Below are positions 38,994-48,696 of a DNA stretch of 64,000 bases, piece by piece. The stretch is taken from contig NZ_CP032819.1 of the NCBI RefSeq assembly GCF_003991565.1, forward strand, positions 1,860,001 through 1,924,000. Reading direction: 5' to 3'. Position 1 is the stretch's first letter; each line of letters opens with the position of its first letter. The DNA comes from Butyricimonas faecalis (GTDB taxonomy: Bacteria; Bacteroidota; Bacteroidia; Bacteroidales; Marinifilaceae). The translations under genes were made by a program, and so were the position numbers. Under the pieces are notes generated by a model, which saw only the letters and a program-made list of their open reading frames with translations, was not told the origin of the DNA and did no database searches.

Positions 38994-41336
38994 ATGTACA
39001 AGAGGTTCATTATTTTGATATTTGGGATACTATCTCTATCTGCTACCGTTTACGCACAAAGTTTCCAAACGGTTCGAGGAACGGTAAAGGAGCAAAACGG
39101 CAACCGACCGATTCCCTACGCCACAATTGTGCTATCGGGGAATGATCACACGATGGGTTGCACGACCGATTCTTTAGGGAATTTCGTATTAAGTCGGGTT
39201 CCGATAGGACGTTATGATATCCATGTAAGTTTTATCGGCTACGAGCCGGTAATCATCAAAGAATTGCTTGTCAGTGGCGGTAAAGAAACATTCATCGAAG
39301 TGGAGATGATTGAAAGTCAGACGGTACTCGAAGAGATAGTTGTGCATCCCCGAATCAACAAGCAGGAACCGATTAACAACATGGCTCTTGGCGGCCGGAT
39401 GCTCAGTGTAGAGGAGGCAGGGCGTTATGCCGGTGCCGCGGATGATCCGGCCCGGTTGGTATCCTCTTTTGCAGGAGTGACGCAAAGCGTGGGGAATAAT
39501 GGTATTGTAGTTCGAGGGAATGCGCCCAAATTCCTGCAATGGCGTATGGAAGGCGTGGAGATCCCCAATCCCAATCATTTTGCCGATGTTACAAGCTTCG
39601 GCGGTGGCGGTTTCACAGCCTTGAGTAATCAAGTACTCGGCAATTCCGATTTCTTTACGGGAGCCTTCCCCGCAGAGTTCAGCAACGCACTTTCGGGTGT
39701 TTTTGATATGTACATACGCCGTGGCAGTAATACTAGCCATGAACATGCAGTCCAAATCGGTTCGCTCGGAGTCGAAGCCGCATCCGAAGGTCCATTCAAA
39801 AAAGGCTATGAAGGCTCTTATCTTTTCAATTACCGCTATTCTACCCTTTCATTGCTCTCATTTATGCTTCCCGAAGATGCCGATGGAACGAACTATCAAG
39901 ATTTGTCGTTTAACATCTTCCTGCCCGCGGGGCAAGCTGGCATATTCTCGATATGGGGAGTCGGATTGATTGATCATTCGGGTACAACACCAGAACCGGA
40001 CCGCAACAAATGGAAGTACGAACAGGACAAGCAAAATCAAGACGTAAAACAGTATATGGGAGCGGTCGGTATCAAACACAAAATTTACGTGGGAGAAGAT
40101 GCTTCAATTCAATCCACATTTGCCACAACCATCAACAATATCGATATGCATACCGAACTACTCGGTAACGATGACCGCTTGTTACCCAAGAACATAGTTC
40201 GTAACACCTACCTCAATTTCATTGCATTGAGCGATTTCCAAAAACGCTTCGGTAGGATACACACAAACCGCACGGGCATCCGGTGGACGGGACTTCGATA
40301 CGACCTGACATTTGCCGATGCAGCCGGACACATCGGTGATTTGGTCGAGATTGCCGATGAATCGGGGTTCAGCTCGCTCGTGAATATCTATTCCGAATCC
40401 ATGCTTACCCTCGGAAATAAAGTGAAAATGAATATCGGTATCACCGGACAGTGGTTCACGCTCAACGACCGTTATACCATTGAACCCCGGCTGAGCGTGA
40501 AGTGGAAATTCGCACCCCGGCAATCGCTTTCATTCGCCTACGGCATGCATAGCCGGTTGGAGATGCTGAATTACTATTTCACAAAAGATGAAAACAGCCG
40601 GATGATAAACAAAGACCTCGATTTCACGAAAGCGCATCACGTTTCGCTCGGATACGACCTTTCGCCCGGCGAAAATCTCCACCTGCGGATAGAACCTTAC
40701 TTTCAATGGCTCTACGATGTGCCTGTTATACCCGGAAGTACCTTCGCAATGCTCAACTTGCAAGGTAACGAAGATTGGTTTATTTCAGATCAGCTGATAA
40801 ACGCAGGCAACGCCATAAATTACGGTATCGACATTACGTTCGAAAAGTATATGTCCCGCGGATTCTATTACATGGCGACAGCCTCGCTTTATGATTCGAA
40901 ATACCGGACTTCCGACAAGGGCACATGGTATGACTCGCGCTACAACCGCCATTTTGCAGTCAATTTACTTACCGGAAAGGAGTGGATGTTGGGCAAAAAC
41001 AAGCAGAATATGTTAGGTGCAAGCGGGAAAGTAACTGTTCAAGGAGGCGATCGTTACTCGCCCATCGATGCAGAAAAATCCTTGTTGCAACAAGAAGCCA
41101 TCTATAATGAGCGAAATCCTTATTCCTGCCGGTTCGCCCCTATGGTACTGGCACATCTGACAATAAGCTACCGGATCAACCGGAAAAAAGTATCACATGA
41201 ATTTGCGGCAAAACTGATAAATGTCACGGGGTATAAGGATTATTACGGGCATCGCTATAATTTCCGAGATCATACAGTCGAAGCCGAACGTGAAGCCAAT
41301 ATATTACCAAACATCAGCTACAAAATCAATTTTTAA
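38994..41336 (+). CDS. TonB-dependent outer-membrane receptor with carboxypeptidase-regulatory domain
   Basis: 780 residues. The signal peptide (1-21, ending VYA-QS) is followed by a CarboxypepD_reg-like domain (about 25-105: VRGTVKEQNGNRPIPYATIVL, VSFIGYEPVII), a TonB-plug (EEIVVHPRINKQ, VVRGNAPKFLQWRMEGVEI) and a beta barrel ending ANILPNISYKINF. It is not of the SusC class (no SusD neighbour, shorter, no VVVTG signature) and resembles receptors for small ligands such as metals, heme or siderophores. A -7 box TAATTTTG lies near 38970. The ligand is unknown; a preceding LuxR-type gene may control it. Confidence 0.88.
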   Translation: MYKRFIILIFGILSLSATVYAQSFQTVRGTVKEQNGNRPIPYATIVLSGNDHTMGCTTDSLGNFVLSRVPIGRYDIHVSFIGYEPVIIKELLVSGGKETFIEVEMIESQTVLEEIVVHPRINKQEPINNMALGGRMLSVEEAGRYAGAADDPARLVSSFAGVTQSVGNNGIVVRGNAPKFLQWRMEGVEIPNPNHFADVTSFGGGGFTALSNQVLGNSDFFTGAFPAEFSNALSGVFDMYIRRGSNTSHEHAVQIGSLGVEAASEGPFKKGYEGSYLFNYRYSTLSLLSFMLPEDADGTNYQDLSFNIFLPAGQAGIFSIWGVGLIDHSGTTPEPDRNKWKYEQDKQNQDVKQYMGAVGIKHKIYVGEDASIQSTFATTINNIDMHTELLGNDDRLLPKNIVRNTYLNFIALSDFQKRFGRIHTNRTGIRWTGLRYDLTFADAAGHIGDLVEIADESGFSSLVNIYSESMLTLGNKVKMNIGITGQWFTLNDRYTIEPRLSVKWKFAPRQSLSFAYGMHSRLEMLNYYFTKDENSRMINKDLDFTKAHHVSLGYDLSPGENLHLRIEPYFQWLYDVPVIPGSTFAMLNLQGNEDWFISDQLINAGNAINYGIDITFEKYMSRGFYYMATASLYDSKYRTSDKGTWYDSRYNRHFAVNLLTGKEWMLGKNKQNMLGASGKVTVQGGDRYSPIDAEKSLLQQEAIYNERNPYSCRFAPMVLAHLTISYRINRKKVSHEFAAKLINVTGYKDYYGHRYNFRDHTVEAEREANILPNISYKINF

Positions 41337-41362
41337 TACCGGATATAATTACCTAAATCTAT

Positions 41363-41827
41363 TTAAGACATGACAAATGAAAAAGGCAATAATTGACTGG
41401 CCTTGATCATAATTGTCCGCTTCCGACCAAGCATGATAACGTCGAAATCCGCTTTATAGCGTTGAACAATTTCGGCCATCACTTGACGACAAGCCCCACA
41501 TGGCGTGACATGATCCTCCACTTCCATGCCATGATCACGGGCTGCAATGGCGATTGCCTTGATTCCCGTCTCCGGGTAAGTGGAACAGGCATAAAACAAA
41601 GCGGTCCGCTCGGCACATAAACCAGAAGGGTAAGCCACATTTTCCTGATTGGTACCGCAAACGACCTCCCCGTTATTCATCAACACGGCAGCCCCCACGG
41701 CAAAACCCGAATACACACAATATGCCTTTTTTATGACATTCAAGGCCGCACGACACAAATCCTCGTATTCTTCCGGGTAAGATTCCCGGTATATCGTGTA
41801 ATCAATCTTCAATTCCACTTTCTCCAT
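41363..41827 (-). CDS. cdd: cytidine deaminase
   Basis: 154 residues from the ATG at 41827 (MEKVELKIDY); an upstream in-frame ATG at 41866 would add 13 residues without similarity. Zinc ligands and the catalytic glutamate are in CAERTALFYA and PCGACRQVMAE. It deaminates cytidine and deoxycytidine for pyrimidine salvage. The order NQENVAYPSGLCAERTA is standard for the homotetrameric class. It is divergent from the following gene. Confidence 0.93.
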   Translation of the reverse strand: MEKVELKIDYTIYRESYPEEYEDLCRAALNVIKKAYCVYSGFAVGAAVLMNNGEVVCGTNQENVAYPSGLCAERTALFYACSTYPETGIKAIAIAARDHGMEVEDHVTPCGACRQVMAEIVQRYKADFDVIMLGRKRTIMIKASQLLPFSFVMS

Positions 41828-41877
41828 TCTATTTTTTTTCGTAATTTTACCGCCAATATAAAACATTATCGGAAACT

Positions 41878-42795
41878 ATGAACAAGATTTATGTTATTTT
41901 ATTTTTAAGTTTTATATGTGTTAACATTTGTGGAGCCTCTACGGACAGTCGCAAAGCATTTATTAAAAAATATAAAGATATTGCCATCGAAGAGATGGAT
42001 CGTACAGGAATCCCCGCCAGCATTAAGCTCGCCCAGGGTATATTGGAATCCGGATGTGGGAAGTCCCAACTGGCAATCAACGCGAACAATCATTTCGGTA
42101 TCAAATGCCACAATTGGAATGGCCCTAGCTTCACCATGGACGATGATAAACGAAATGAATGTTTCCGGAAATACAGGAACCCGGAAGAATCATGGATTGA
42201 CCACAGTGAATTTTTGCTTACCCGTCCCCGCTACGCCTTCCTGTTCGACCTGCCCAAAACAGATTATAAAGGCTGGGCAAAAGGATTGAAGAAAGCGGGG
42301 TATGCAACCGCTTCCGATTACGCGCAGAAACTCATTAAAATTATCGAGGAAGAAGAGTTATATCAATTCGATCGCCCGGGTAAAAAGATCCGTCCGATAC
42401 CCAATGAATTAAACTATCAACTCAGCGAAAGCAAAAACTACCAGAGCCGAGTGGTATATATCAACAAAATCCCTTCCGTGAAAGTGAAAGAAGGCGACAC
42501 GTTTGAAAGCATTGCCCAGTATTTCAACATTCCGTTGAAAAAATTATTGAAATACAACGATAAAAACGAGCTCTCTATCCGTACGGGGATGCACGTGTTT
42601 TTGGCAAAGAAAAAGAACAAGGCCCCCAAGGGTTACACCTTCCATAAAACAAAAGCGGGAGACACCATGTACATGATTTCCCAGATATACGGGATCAAAC
42701 TCGCCAAATTGTTGCAGTATAACTATATGGAAAACGGTGAAAAACCCCAGGTCGGAGAAATGATCTCGCTAAGAGGTCCTGCTCAATTATACTAA
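41878..42795 (+). CDS. exported glucosaminidase with two LysM domains
   Basis: 305 residues. The signal peptide (about 1-20) is followed by a mannosyl-glycoprotein endo-beta-N-acetylglucosaminidase (GH73-like) domain (about 25-160) with catalytic Glu in KLAQGILESGCGKSQLA and NNHFGIKCHNWNG. Two LysM repeats (about 195-240 and 258-303: VKEGDTFESIAQYFNIPLKKLLKYN; TKAGDTMYMISQIYGIKLAKLLQYN) would bind peptidoglycan. It is a cell-wall hydrolase in the periplasm, first gene of a three-gene operon with a DUF4199 protein and a glycosyltransferase. Confidence 0.9.
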   Translation: MNKIYVILFLSFICVNICGASTDSRKAFIKKYKDIAIEEMDRTGIPASIKLAQGILESGCGKSQLAINANNHFGIKCHNWNGPSFTMDDDKRNECFRKYRNPEESWIDHSEFLLTRPRYAFLFDLPKTDYKGWAKGLKKAGYATASDYAQKLIKIIEEEELYQFDRPGKKIRPIPNELNYQLSESKNYQSRVVYINKIPSVKVKEGDTFESIAQYFNIPLKKLLKYNDKNELSIRTGMHVFLAKKKNKAPKGYTFHKTKAGDTMYMISQIYGIKLAKLLQYNYMENGEKPQVGEMISLRGPAQLY

Positions 42796-42809
42796 AGGAG
42801 AAAAATTAA

Positions 42810-43346
42810 ATGAAAAAAAATAACGAGCCATTCTTTAAACAGAATTTTATATTCGGATGCCTGATCGGAGGTACCTTCATTTTTGCATCTTTGTTATTTA
42901 TTTTGGCAGGCAAAGGCGTCGTGGTGAACGCACAATTTCACAACATCATCATGATGCTGACTATTTTCGGAATTTTCATGGGTGTCCGGAAATACAGAGA
43001 TGAACAACTGGCTGGTGTCATTTCTTACGGGAAAGCACTGAAAACAGGAATATATATTCTTTGCATCGCTTCATTATGTTATGCCGTGTACGTGTTCTTT
43101 TTATACACGTTTAACGCGGATTTGCTGACTGAATTCAAAAACGTGACAATAACCACGCTAAAGATTACCGGTCAGAACTCCCCGCTTTTCAAAATGCTCG
43201 AAGAAAACATGGATGTATATTTTGTTCCCGCCAGTATTGCTTTCGGGGAGCTATTCAATAGAATCCTCGTAGGAGCAGCCTTCTCGCTATTTATAGCCGG
43301 GTTGGTCAGAAGAAGTAAATTACCGTTTAACCCGCAAGAATTTTAA
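42810..43346 (+). CDS. DUF4199 family membrane protein
   Basis: 178 residues with four predicted membrane helices (about 12-30, 40-58, 75-98, 140-163). It resembles the Bacteroidota DUF4199 family, which has no known function. An AGGAG lies 10 nt before the ATG, a stronger ribosome site than most genes here. It is 14 nt after the glucosaminidase gene and 2 nt before the glycosyltransferase gene; this pairing with a GT2 gene is common in the phylum and hints at an envelope role. Confidence 0.85.
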   Translation: MKKNNEPFFKQNFIFGCLIGGTFIFASLLFILAGKGVVVNAQFHNIIMMLTIFGIFMGVRKYRDEQLAGVISYGKALKTGIYILCIASLCYAVYVFFLYTFNADLLTEFKNVTITTLKITGQNSPLFKMLEENMDVYFVPASIAFGELFNRILVGAAFSLFIAGLVRRSKLPFNPQEF

Positions 43347-43348
43347 AC

Positions 43349-44296
43349 ATGAATATTTCAGTAGTCATACCGTTATATAACGAAGAAGAATCATTACCTG
43401 AACTCTCGGCATGGATCGAAAGAGTCATGGCAGCGAACAATTTTACCTACGAAATTATCATGGTAGATGACGGGAGTAATGATAAGTCGTGGAAAGTGAT
43501 CGAACAACTATCCGCAAAAAATAATCACATACGAGGCATTAAATTTCGCCGTAATTACGGGAAATCGGCCGCGTTACATTGTGGTTTCGAGGATGCACAG
43601 GGAGACGTGGTTATTACCATGGATGCAGACTTGCAGGATAGCCCGGACGAGATTCCGGAACTCTACCGCATGATCATGGAAGAAGATTATGACTTGATTT
43701 CCGGATGGAAAAAGAAAAGATATGACCCAATAACCAAAACGCTTCCAACAAAACTCTTCAACGCAACTGCCCGAAAGTTTTCCGGCATAAAATTACACGA
43801 CTTTAATTGCGGGTTGAAGGCTTATAAAAACACGGTAGTAAAAAATATCGAAGTGTACGGGGAAATGCACCGCTACATCCCGATTCTAGCCAAACAAGCC
43901 GGATTTACCCGGATCGGGGAAAAGGTGGTTCATCATCAAGCACGGAAATACGGGGTTACAAAATTCGGGCTCAACCGCTTTATTAACGGTTTCCTTGACT
44001 TACTTTCCGTAACTTTTATTACCCGGTTCGCTAAAAAACCGATGCACTTATTCGGTGCTCTGGGGACCCTGTTATTCATTATCGGATTCTGTGCCGCTGC
44101 CTGGATTGGTGTTGAAAAGTTGATCGCCGTGGCCAACAATCTGAGAGCCCCTCTGGTAACGAACAACCCTTATTTTTATATTGCACTAACGTGCATGATC
44201 ATCGGCTCGCAACTTTTCCTGTCCGGTTTTCTGGCAGAGTTAGTTTCACGAAGCGCCAGCGACCGGAATGTTTATAGAATCGAGAAAAAAATATAA
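43349..44296 (+). CDS. polyprenyl-phosphate-linked glycosyltransferase family 2 (DPM1/GtrB-like)
   Basis: 315 residues. The GT2 domain (about 1-225) has SVVIPLYNEEESLPEL, IIMVDDGSNDKSW, FRRNYGKSAALHCGFEDAQG and the DxD-containing TMDADLQDSPDEIPEL. Two C-terminal membrane helices follow (about 230-255 and 268-292). Such proteins transfer a sugar to undecaprenyl phosphate at the inner membrane for glycan modification. It is the last gene of the operon, followed by a terminator. Confidence 0.9.
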   Translation: MNISVVIPLYNEEESLPELSAWIERVMAANNFTYEIIMVDDGSNDKSWKVIEQLSAKNNHIRGIKFRRNYGKSAALHCGFEDAQGDVVITMDADLQDSPDEIPELYRMIMEEDYDLISGWKKKRYDPITKTLPTKLFNATARKFSGIKLHDFNCGLKAYKNTVVKNIEVYGEMHRYIPILAKQAGFTRIGEKVVHHQARKYGVTKFGLNRFINGFLDLLSVTFITRFAKKPMHLFGALGTLLFIIGFCAAAWIGVEKLIAVANNLRAPLVTNNPYFYIALTCMIIGSQLFLSGFLAELVSRSASDRNVYRIEKKI

Positions 44297-44316
44297 ATCA
44301 TTATATTCCTAAATTA

Positions 44317-44348
44317 AAAATGTCCACCTCATTTGAAGTGGACATTTT
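44317..44348. terminator. bidirectional terminator between glycosyltransferase and MFS genes
   Basis: An 11-bp inverted repeat (AAAATGTCCAC / GTGGACATTTT) encloses a 10-nt loop between convergent genes. A/T stretches on both ends fit termination in either direction. Confidence 0.82.
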
Positions 44349-44374
44349 CAATAGGGATATTTTCAGTTTTCTCC

Positions 44375-46027
44375 TTACTGTTGAACGTTTGGCAATTCCA
44401 AACCAAGGCCTTTCACCTTATCAACGCGTTTCAAGATAACACCGATAATCAAAGCGGCAACTCCCAAGCAAGCCAACATGACAAGAGGCCATGTATAATT
44501 GTAGGAAACAGCAGCTTGTTCCGGGGTAATCAAGTGGTTGTTCAAGTCATTTACAACTTGAGGATTCGTGTTATCCAACACTTTACCGATCAGCAACGGG
44601 AAAAGCCACAAACCGATATTTTGAATCCAGAAAATCAAGGCGTAAGCAGAACCGATCACCTTCTGATCAACCAATTTCGGAACACTCGGCCACAATGAAG
44701 CCGGAACCAATGAGAATGATGCACCCAGAATCAAGATTGTTACGTACGCGATCAAGACACCTCCAATGGCACTATCTTTAAACAAAGGTAAGATGAATGC
44801 GAATGTCAAATGGCATACAATCAACAAAATAGAACCGAACATCAACATGGAAGCAGCCTTACCTTTATTGTCAACCACTTTACCAAGAATCGGCGTGATA
44901 CCTACTGCCAATAACGGGAATACGGCAAAAATAGTCTCTGCCGACTGGCGCATATAACCCATGTAGCAGAATACAATCAAACCGATCACGGAGATAGTTA
45001 ACAACAATGTTTTCAATGACTTCTTGTTTGTGAAGTTAAACGCGAATGCAGTAGCTGCAACGACCAACATGATACAGTATTGAATAATCGTCACCGTATT
45101 TCCTGCCCAGAAAGAACCTTCGGCGGGAGGAGTGAACGACAAGTTACATTGCAACATGTTAACCGCATATTTCTGGAACGGGAAAATAGCCGAGTAATAC
45201 AACACACAAAGTAATGCAACCAACCAGAAACCGCCACTTGACAGGATTTTCCCGATATCTTTAATCTTAAAGGGTTCATCCTTTTCTTCTGCCTCACCCG
45301 TTTGTGCATCCAATTTCTTATCCATGAAGAAATAAACAATGAACATGATCAACGCAATCATCAATAACACTACTCCAAAAGCAACAGAACGAGAAACATC
45401 AACCTGTCCTCCAAGTTTCGCAAAGAAAGGAGAGAAAATCATACACGTGGCAACTCCCAAACGCGCTAATGCCATTTCTGACCCCATGGCCAAAGCGATT
45501 TCACGACCTTTAAACCATTTCACGATACCGCGAGAAACCGTGATACCAGCCATTTCCACACCGCAGCCGAATATCATGAAACCAACCGCAGCCAGTTTAG
45601 CAGATGCCGGCATCCCCTGGTAGAACGGGGAGATTCCCAACTCGTCAAAACCCGGAATGTAATTCAAATTGTTCGTAAACCATGCTTCCAACCCGCTTCC
45701 CTTAAAACCTTCTGCAACAGCATACCATTTAATAATCGCACCGATTAACATTACACCACCTGATAAAAGAGCCGTGAAACGAACACCCATTTTATCAAGA
45801 ATGATACCGGCAAAAATTAAAAAGAATACGAATACATTCAAGAATGTTTCAGAACCCTGCATTGTTCCAAATGCCAATGAATCCCAACCACGTTCCGATT
45901 GCATCAAATCTTTAATCGGTGATAAGATGTCCATAAATATGTATGAACAAAACATGGCTAATGCCAGCAACAATAACGCAGCCCACCGAACGGCTGCATT
46001 GTCTCTAAGAGTAAGCTTTTCTGTCAT
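44375..46027 (-). CDS. major facilitator superfamily transporter
   Basis: 550 residues with about 12 hydrophobic helices, larger than usual because of extended loops between helices 3-4 and 11-12. FAGIILDKMGVRFTALLSGG follows the first MFS half. ISPILGKVV-type PILGKVVDNKGKAASML and GLWLFPLLIGKVLD appear in the second half. The overall pattern recalls MFSD1-like or nitrate/oxalate-type carriers. The substrate is undetermined. It is monocistronic, with a -7 box TATTTTTG (46127-46134, minus) about 100 bp upstream. Confidence 0.87.
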   Translation of the reverse strand: MTEKLTLRDNAAVRWAALLLLALAMFCSYIFMDILSPIKDLMQSERGWDSLAFGTMQGSETFLNVFVFFLIFAGIILDKMGVRFTALLSGGVMLIGAIIKWYAVAEGFKGSGLEAWFTNNLNYIPGFDELGISPFYQGMPASAKLAAVGFMIFGCGVEMAGITVSRGIVKWFKGREIALAMGSEMALARLGVATCMIFSPFFAKLGGQVDVSRSVAFGVVLLMIALIMFIVYFFMDKKLDAQTGEAEEKDEPFKIKDIGKILSSGGFWLVALLCVLYYSAIFPFQKYAVNMLQCNLSFTPPAEGSFWAGNTVTIIQYCIMLVVAATAFAFNFTNKKSLKTLLLTISVIGLIVFCYMGYMRQSAETIFAVFPLLAVGITPILGKVVDNKGKAASMLMFGSILLIVCHLTFAFILPLFKDSAIGGVLIAYVTILILGASFSLVPASLWPSVPKLVDQKVIGSAYALIFWIQNIGLWLFPLLIGKVLDNTNPQVVNDLNNHLITPEQAAVSYNYTWPLVMLACLGVAALIIGVILKRVDKVKGLGLELPNVQQ

Positions 46028-46274
46028 TTGAATTTATTTTTTATAGAAATGAAGAAAATAAATAATGTTTTTCTATAACCACGCACCTTTACCTCTTCAC
46101 ATCTAAGTAAATAATTTATTTTGCAACAAAAATAATATTTATTTTTAATAGAGAATCATTGTTATTCTTTAAAAATACGGGGCATCCAAAATAAAAGGGA
46201 ATTGCCGGATTTCAGTCTGGCATGACAGAATATCAAAAAACTTTTTCCCGTGGAAACATTCTTGTGGAGAAATG

Positions 46275-46305
46275 TTGTCTGCGGAAAGCATTTTTGTTAT
46301 CTTTG
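46275..46305 (+). promoter_or_regulatory. promoter of the FabK-like oxidoreductase operon
   Basis: TTG at 46275-46277, a 20-bp spacer and TATCTTTG at 46298-46305. It leaves an unusually long leader of about 165 nt before the chosen ATG at 46479. Confidence 0.6.
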
Positions 46306-46478
46306 CTATATATAAAAATAAAATACATGAAACCCAGTTTGAACGATTTTACCAAAAACTGCAATACTCGAATACTTTTTTTACACGTAGCTTAATGCAA
46401 CAAAAACATTGGGAATCACGTCTTATCGATATTCGACATCATGGCTATTCGGATTCTTATATTAAAATACATTACATC

Positions 46479-47426
46479 ATGGAAAATAGAGTAACTAAAC
46501 TGTTCAATATAAAATACCCGATCATTCAAGGGGGTATGGTATGGTGTAGCGGATGGCGCCTAGCCTCTGCGGTAAGTAACAACGGGGGATTAGGATTACT
46601 GGGTGCCGGTTCCATGCACCCGGAGATGCTGGTGGAACATATCCGGAAAATGAAAGAGGCCACGGATAAACCGTGGGGAATCAATGTCCCGTTACTTTAC
46701 CCGGAGATTGACCGGCTTATGGATATTATCATCCAAGAAGGCGTTAAGATTGTTTTCACCTCTGCCGGAAGTCCGAAGAAATGGACTCCCTTGTTAAAAT
46801 CACATGGCATTACCGTGGTACACGTGGTTAGTAGTGCCTTGTTTGCAAAGAAATGTGAAGAAGCAGGAGTGGATGCCATTGTTGCAGAAGGTTTTGAAGC
46901 CGGGGGACATAACGGACGGGAAGAAACGACCACGCTCACGTTGATTCCCAACGTGGCGGCATCCTGTTCACTTCCAGTTATTGCCGCGGGAGGAATATCT
47001 TCCGGAAAATCCGTGGCAGCCACCATGACTCTTGGAGCAGAAGGCGTGCAGATCGGAACCCGTTTTGCCGTTGCCGCAGAATCTTCCGCTCATCCGGCAT
47101 TCAAACAACGGGTATTCAACACGGAAGAGGGCGGCACCCTACTGGCATTGAAAAAACTTGCCCCCACCCGCTTGATTAAAAACGAATTTTTCAACCAAGT
47201 AAAAGCTTTAGAAGACGCCGGAGCAGAAGCCGCTCAATTAACTGAACTTCTAGGCAAAGGACGGGCTAAGAAAGGTATCTTCGAAGGAGACATGACAGAA
47301 GGCGAGTTAGAAATCGGACAAATCGCATCCATGTTGCACAAAGAAGAAACCGTGGCTGAAATTATGGAAGATATTATCGCTGATTTCAACAAAACGATGA
47401 GTAATTTGGGCGATTTGAAACTATGA
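46479..47426 (+). CDS. FMN-dependent NAD(P)H oxidoreductase, FabK/nitronate monooxygenase family
   Basis: 315 residues from the ATG at 46479 (MENRVTKLFNIKYPIIQGGM); an upstream in-frame ATG at 46272 precedes the promoter and is rejected. It is a TIM-barrel flavoprotein: YPIIQGGMVWCSG, NNGGLGLLGAGSMHPE, VDAIVAEGFEAGGHNGR, VIAAGGISSG and GAEGVQIGTRFAVAAES. GQIASMLHKEETVAEIMEDI resembles FabK enoyl-ACP reductases as much as nitronate monooxygenases. Fatty-acid elongation or nitronate detoxification are both possible. It is followed after 16 nt by two M16 protease genes. Confidence 0.85.
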   Translation: MENRVTKLFNIKYPIIQGGMVWCSGWRLASAVSNNGGLGLLGAGSMHPEMLVEHIRKMKEATDKPWGINVPLLYPEIDRLMDIIIQEGVKIVFTSAGSPKKWTPLLKSHGITVVHVVSSALFAKKCEEAGVDAIVAEGFEAGGHNGREETTTLTLIPNVAASCSLPVIAAGGISSGKSVAATMTLGAEGVQIGTRFAVAAESSAHPAFKQRVFNTEEGGTLLALKKLAPTRLIKNEFFNQVKALEDAGAEAAQLTELLGKGRAKKGIFEGDMTEGELEIGQIASMLHKEETVAEIMEDIIADFNKTMSNLGDLKL

Positions 47427-47442
47427 AAATGAATTTATATTT

Positions 47443-48684
47443 ATGATAAAATTTACACGTCATACATTAGACAACGGCTTAACGGTGATCTGCAACACGG
47501 ATACCAGCACGCCATTTGTATCCGTGAACATCCTCTATAAAGTAGGTGCCCGGGATGAAGATCCCAATCGCACGGGCTTTGCTCATCTTTTTGAACATTT
47601 AATGTTCGGGGGATCCAAACACATCGCCGACTACGATTATCACGTGCAGAAGGCAGGCGGGGATAGTAACGCTTTCACGAATAACGACTACACGAATTAT
47701 TACATCACGATTCCGGCTCCCAATATCGAAACGGCCCTATGGTTGGAATCAGACCGGATGCTGGCGCTCGATTTCTCCCAGAAATCACTTGACGTTCAGC
47801 GCAACGTGGTCATTGAAGAGTTCAAACAACGCTATTTCAACAATCCTTACGGGGACATTTGGTTGAAATTACGTCCTTTAGCCTATAAGGTACACCCGTA
47901 TCAATGGCCTACTATAGGGAAAAACATAGACCATATTGCAGGAGCTTCCTTGGAAGAGGTGGAAGATTTCTTTCATCGTTTCTACGCCCCGGATAACGCC
48001 ATACTAAGCATCAGCGGGAATATTACCGACGAGAAAGCCCTTGAGCTCGTGAAAAAATGGTTCGGAGATATTCCTCCCGTCCACTACACGAGAAAAGCGT
48101 TACCGATGGAACCGCAACAAACCGAAGAGCGTCGCCTCGTGTGCGAACACAACAAAGTTCCGGCTGATGCGATATATAAAGTATACCATATGGGCGACCG
48201 GCAATCGGATAATTTCTACACGTGCGACACGATCTCGGATATACTATCCAACGGGCAATCCTCCCGATTATATATCAACCTCATTAAAAACGGAAAACTA
48301 TTTTCGGAGGTAGACGCCTATATCACCGGGGACATGGATCCGGGATTATTCATCTTTTCCGGAAAACTCTCGGAAGGGGTAGCGATAGAAGAAGCTGAAG
48401 CTGCCATCCAAAACGAAATCGATCGTTTTATCGAGGATCCGATTTCCGAACGGGAACTCCAAAAAGTAATTAATAAAACGGAAGCTCGTATCTCTTACAG
48501 CGAGATCAATTACCAGGGTAAATCAGCTAACCTGGCATTTTTTGACTACCTGGGAGATATTAACCTGATTAATTCGGAGAGTAACCGATACGCGGAAGTA
48601 TCCCTTGATTCGATAAGACAGACCGCACGAAAACTATTTTCCGCAAAGAATTGCTCTACCTTGTGGTATCTAAAAGACAAATAA
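47443..48684 (+). CDS. M16 family zinc metallopeptidase (catalytic subunit)
   Basis: 413 residues. The inverted zinc motif HLFEH (His48-Glu51-His52) sits in GFAHLFEHLMFGG, and the distal glutamate is in RNVVIEEFKQRYFNNPYGD. The M16C-like C-terminal half is present. It forms an operon with a second M16 gene 12 nt downstream that lacks the zinc motif, so the two probably form an active/inactive heterodimer of the mitochondrial-processing-peptidase type. No signal peptide is visible, suggesting cytosolic peptide degradation. Confidence 0.92.
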   Translation: MIKFTRHTLDNGLTVICNTDTSTPFVSVNILYKVGARDEDPNRTGFAHLFEHLMFGGSKHIADYDYHVQKAGGDSNAFTNNDYTNYYITIPAPNIETALWLESDRMLALDFSQKSLDVQRNVVIEEFKQRYFNNPYGDIWLKLRPLAYKVHPYQWPTIGKNIDHIAGASLEEVEDFFHRFYAPDNAILSISGNITDEKALELVKKWFGDIPPVHYTRKALPMEPQQTEERRLVCEHNKVPADAIYKVYHMGDRQSDNFYTCDTISDILSNGQSSRLYINLIKNGKLFSEVDAYITGDMDPGLFIFSGKLSEGVAIEEAEAAIQNEIDRFIEDPISERELQKVINKTEARISYSEINYQGKSANLAFFDYLGDINLINSESNRYAEVSLDSIRQTARKLFSAKNCSTLWYLKDK

Positions 48685-48696
48685 TTGCTACTTTAT

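Noticed and set aside
44333..44698. 121-codon plus-strand frame opposite the MFS transporter gene
   Set aside because: It is a shadow of the well-supported MFS gene and starts inside a terminator hairpin.
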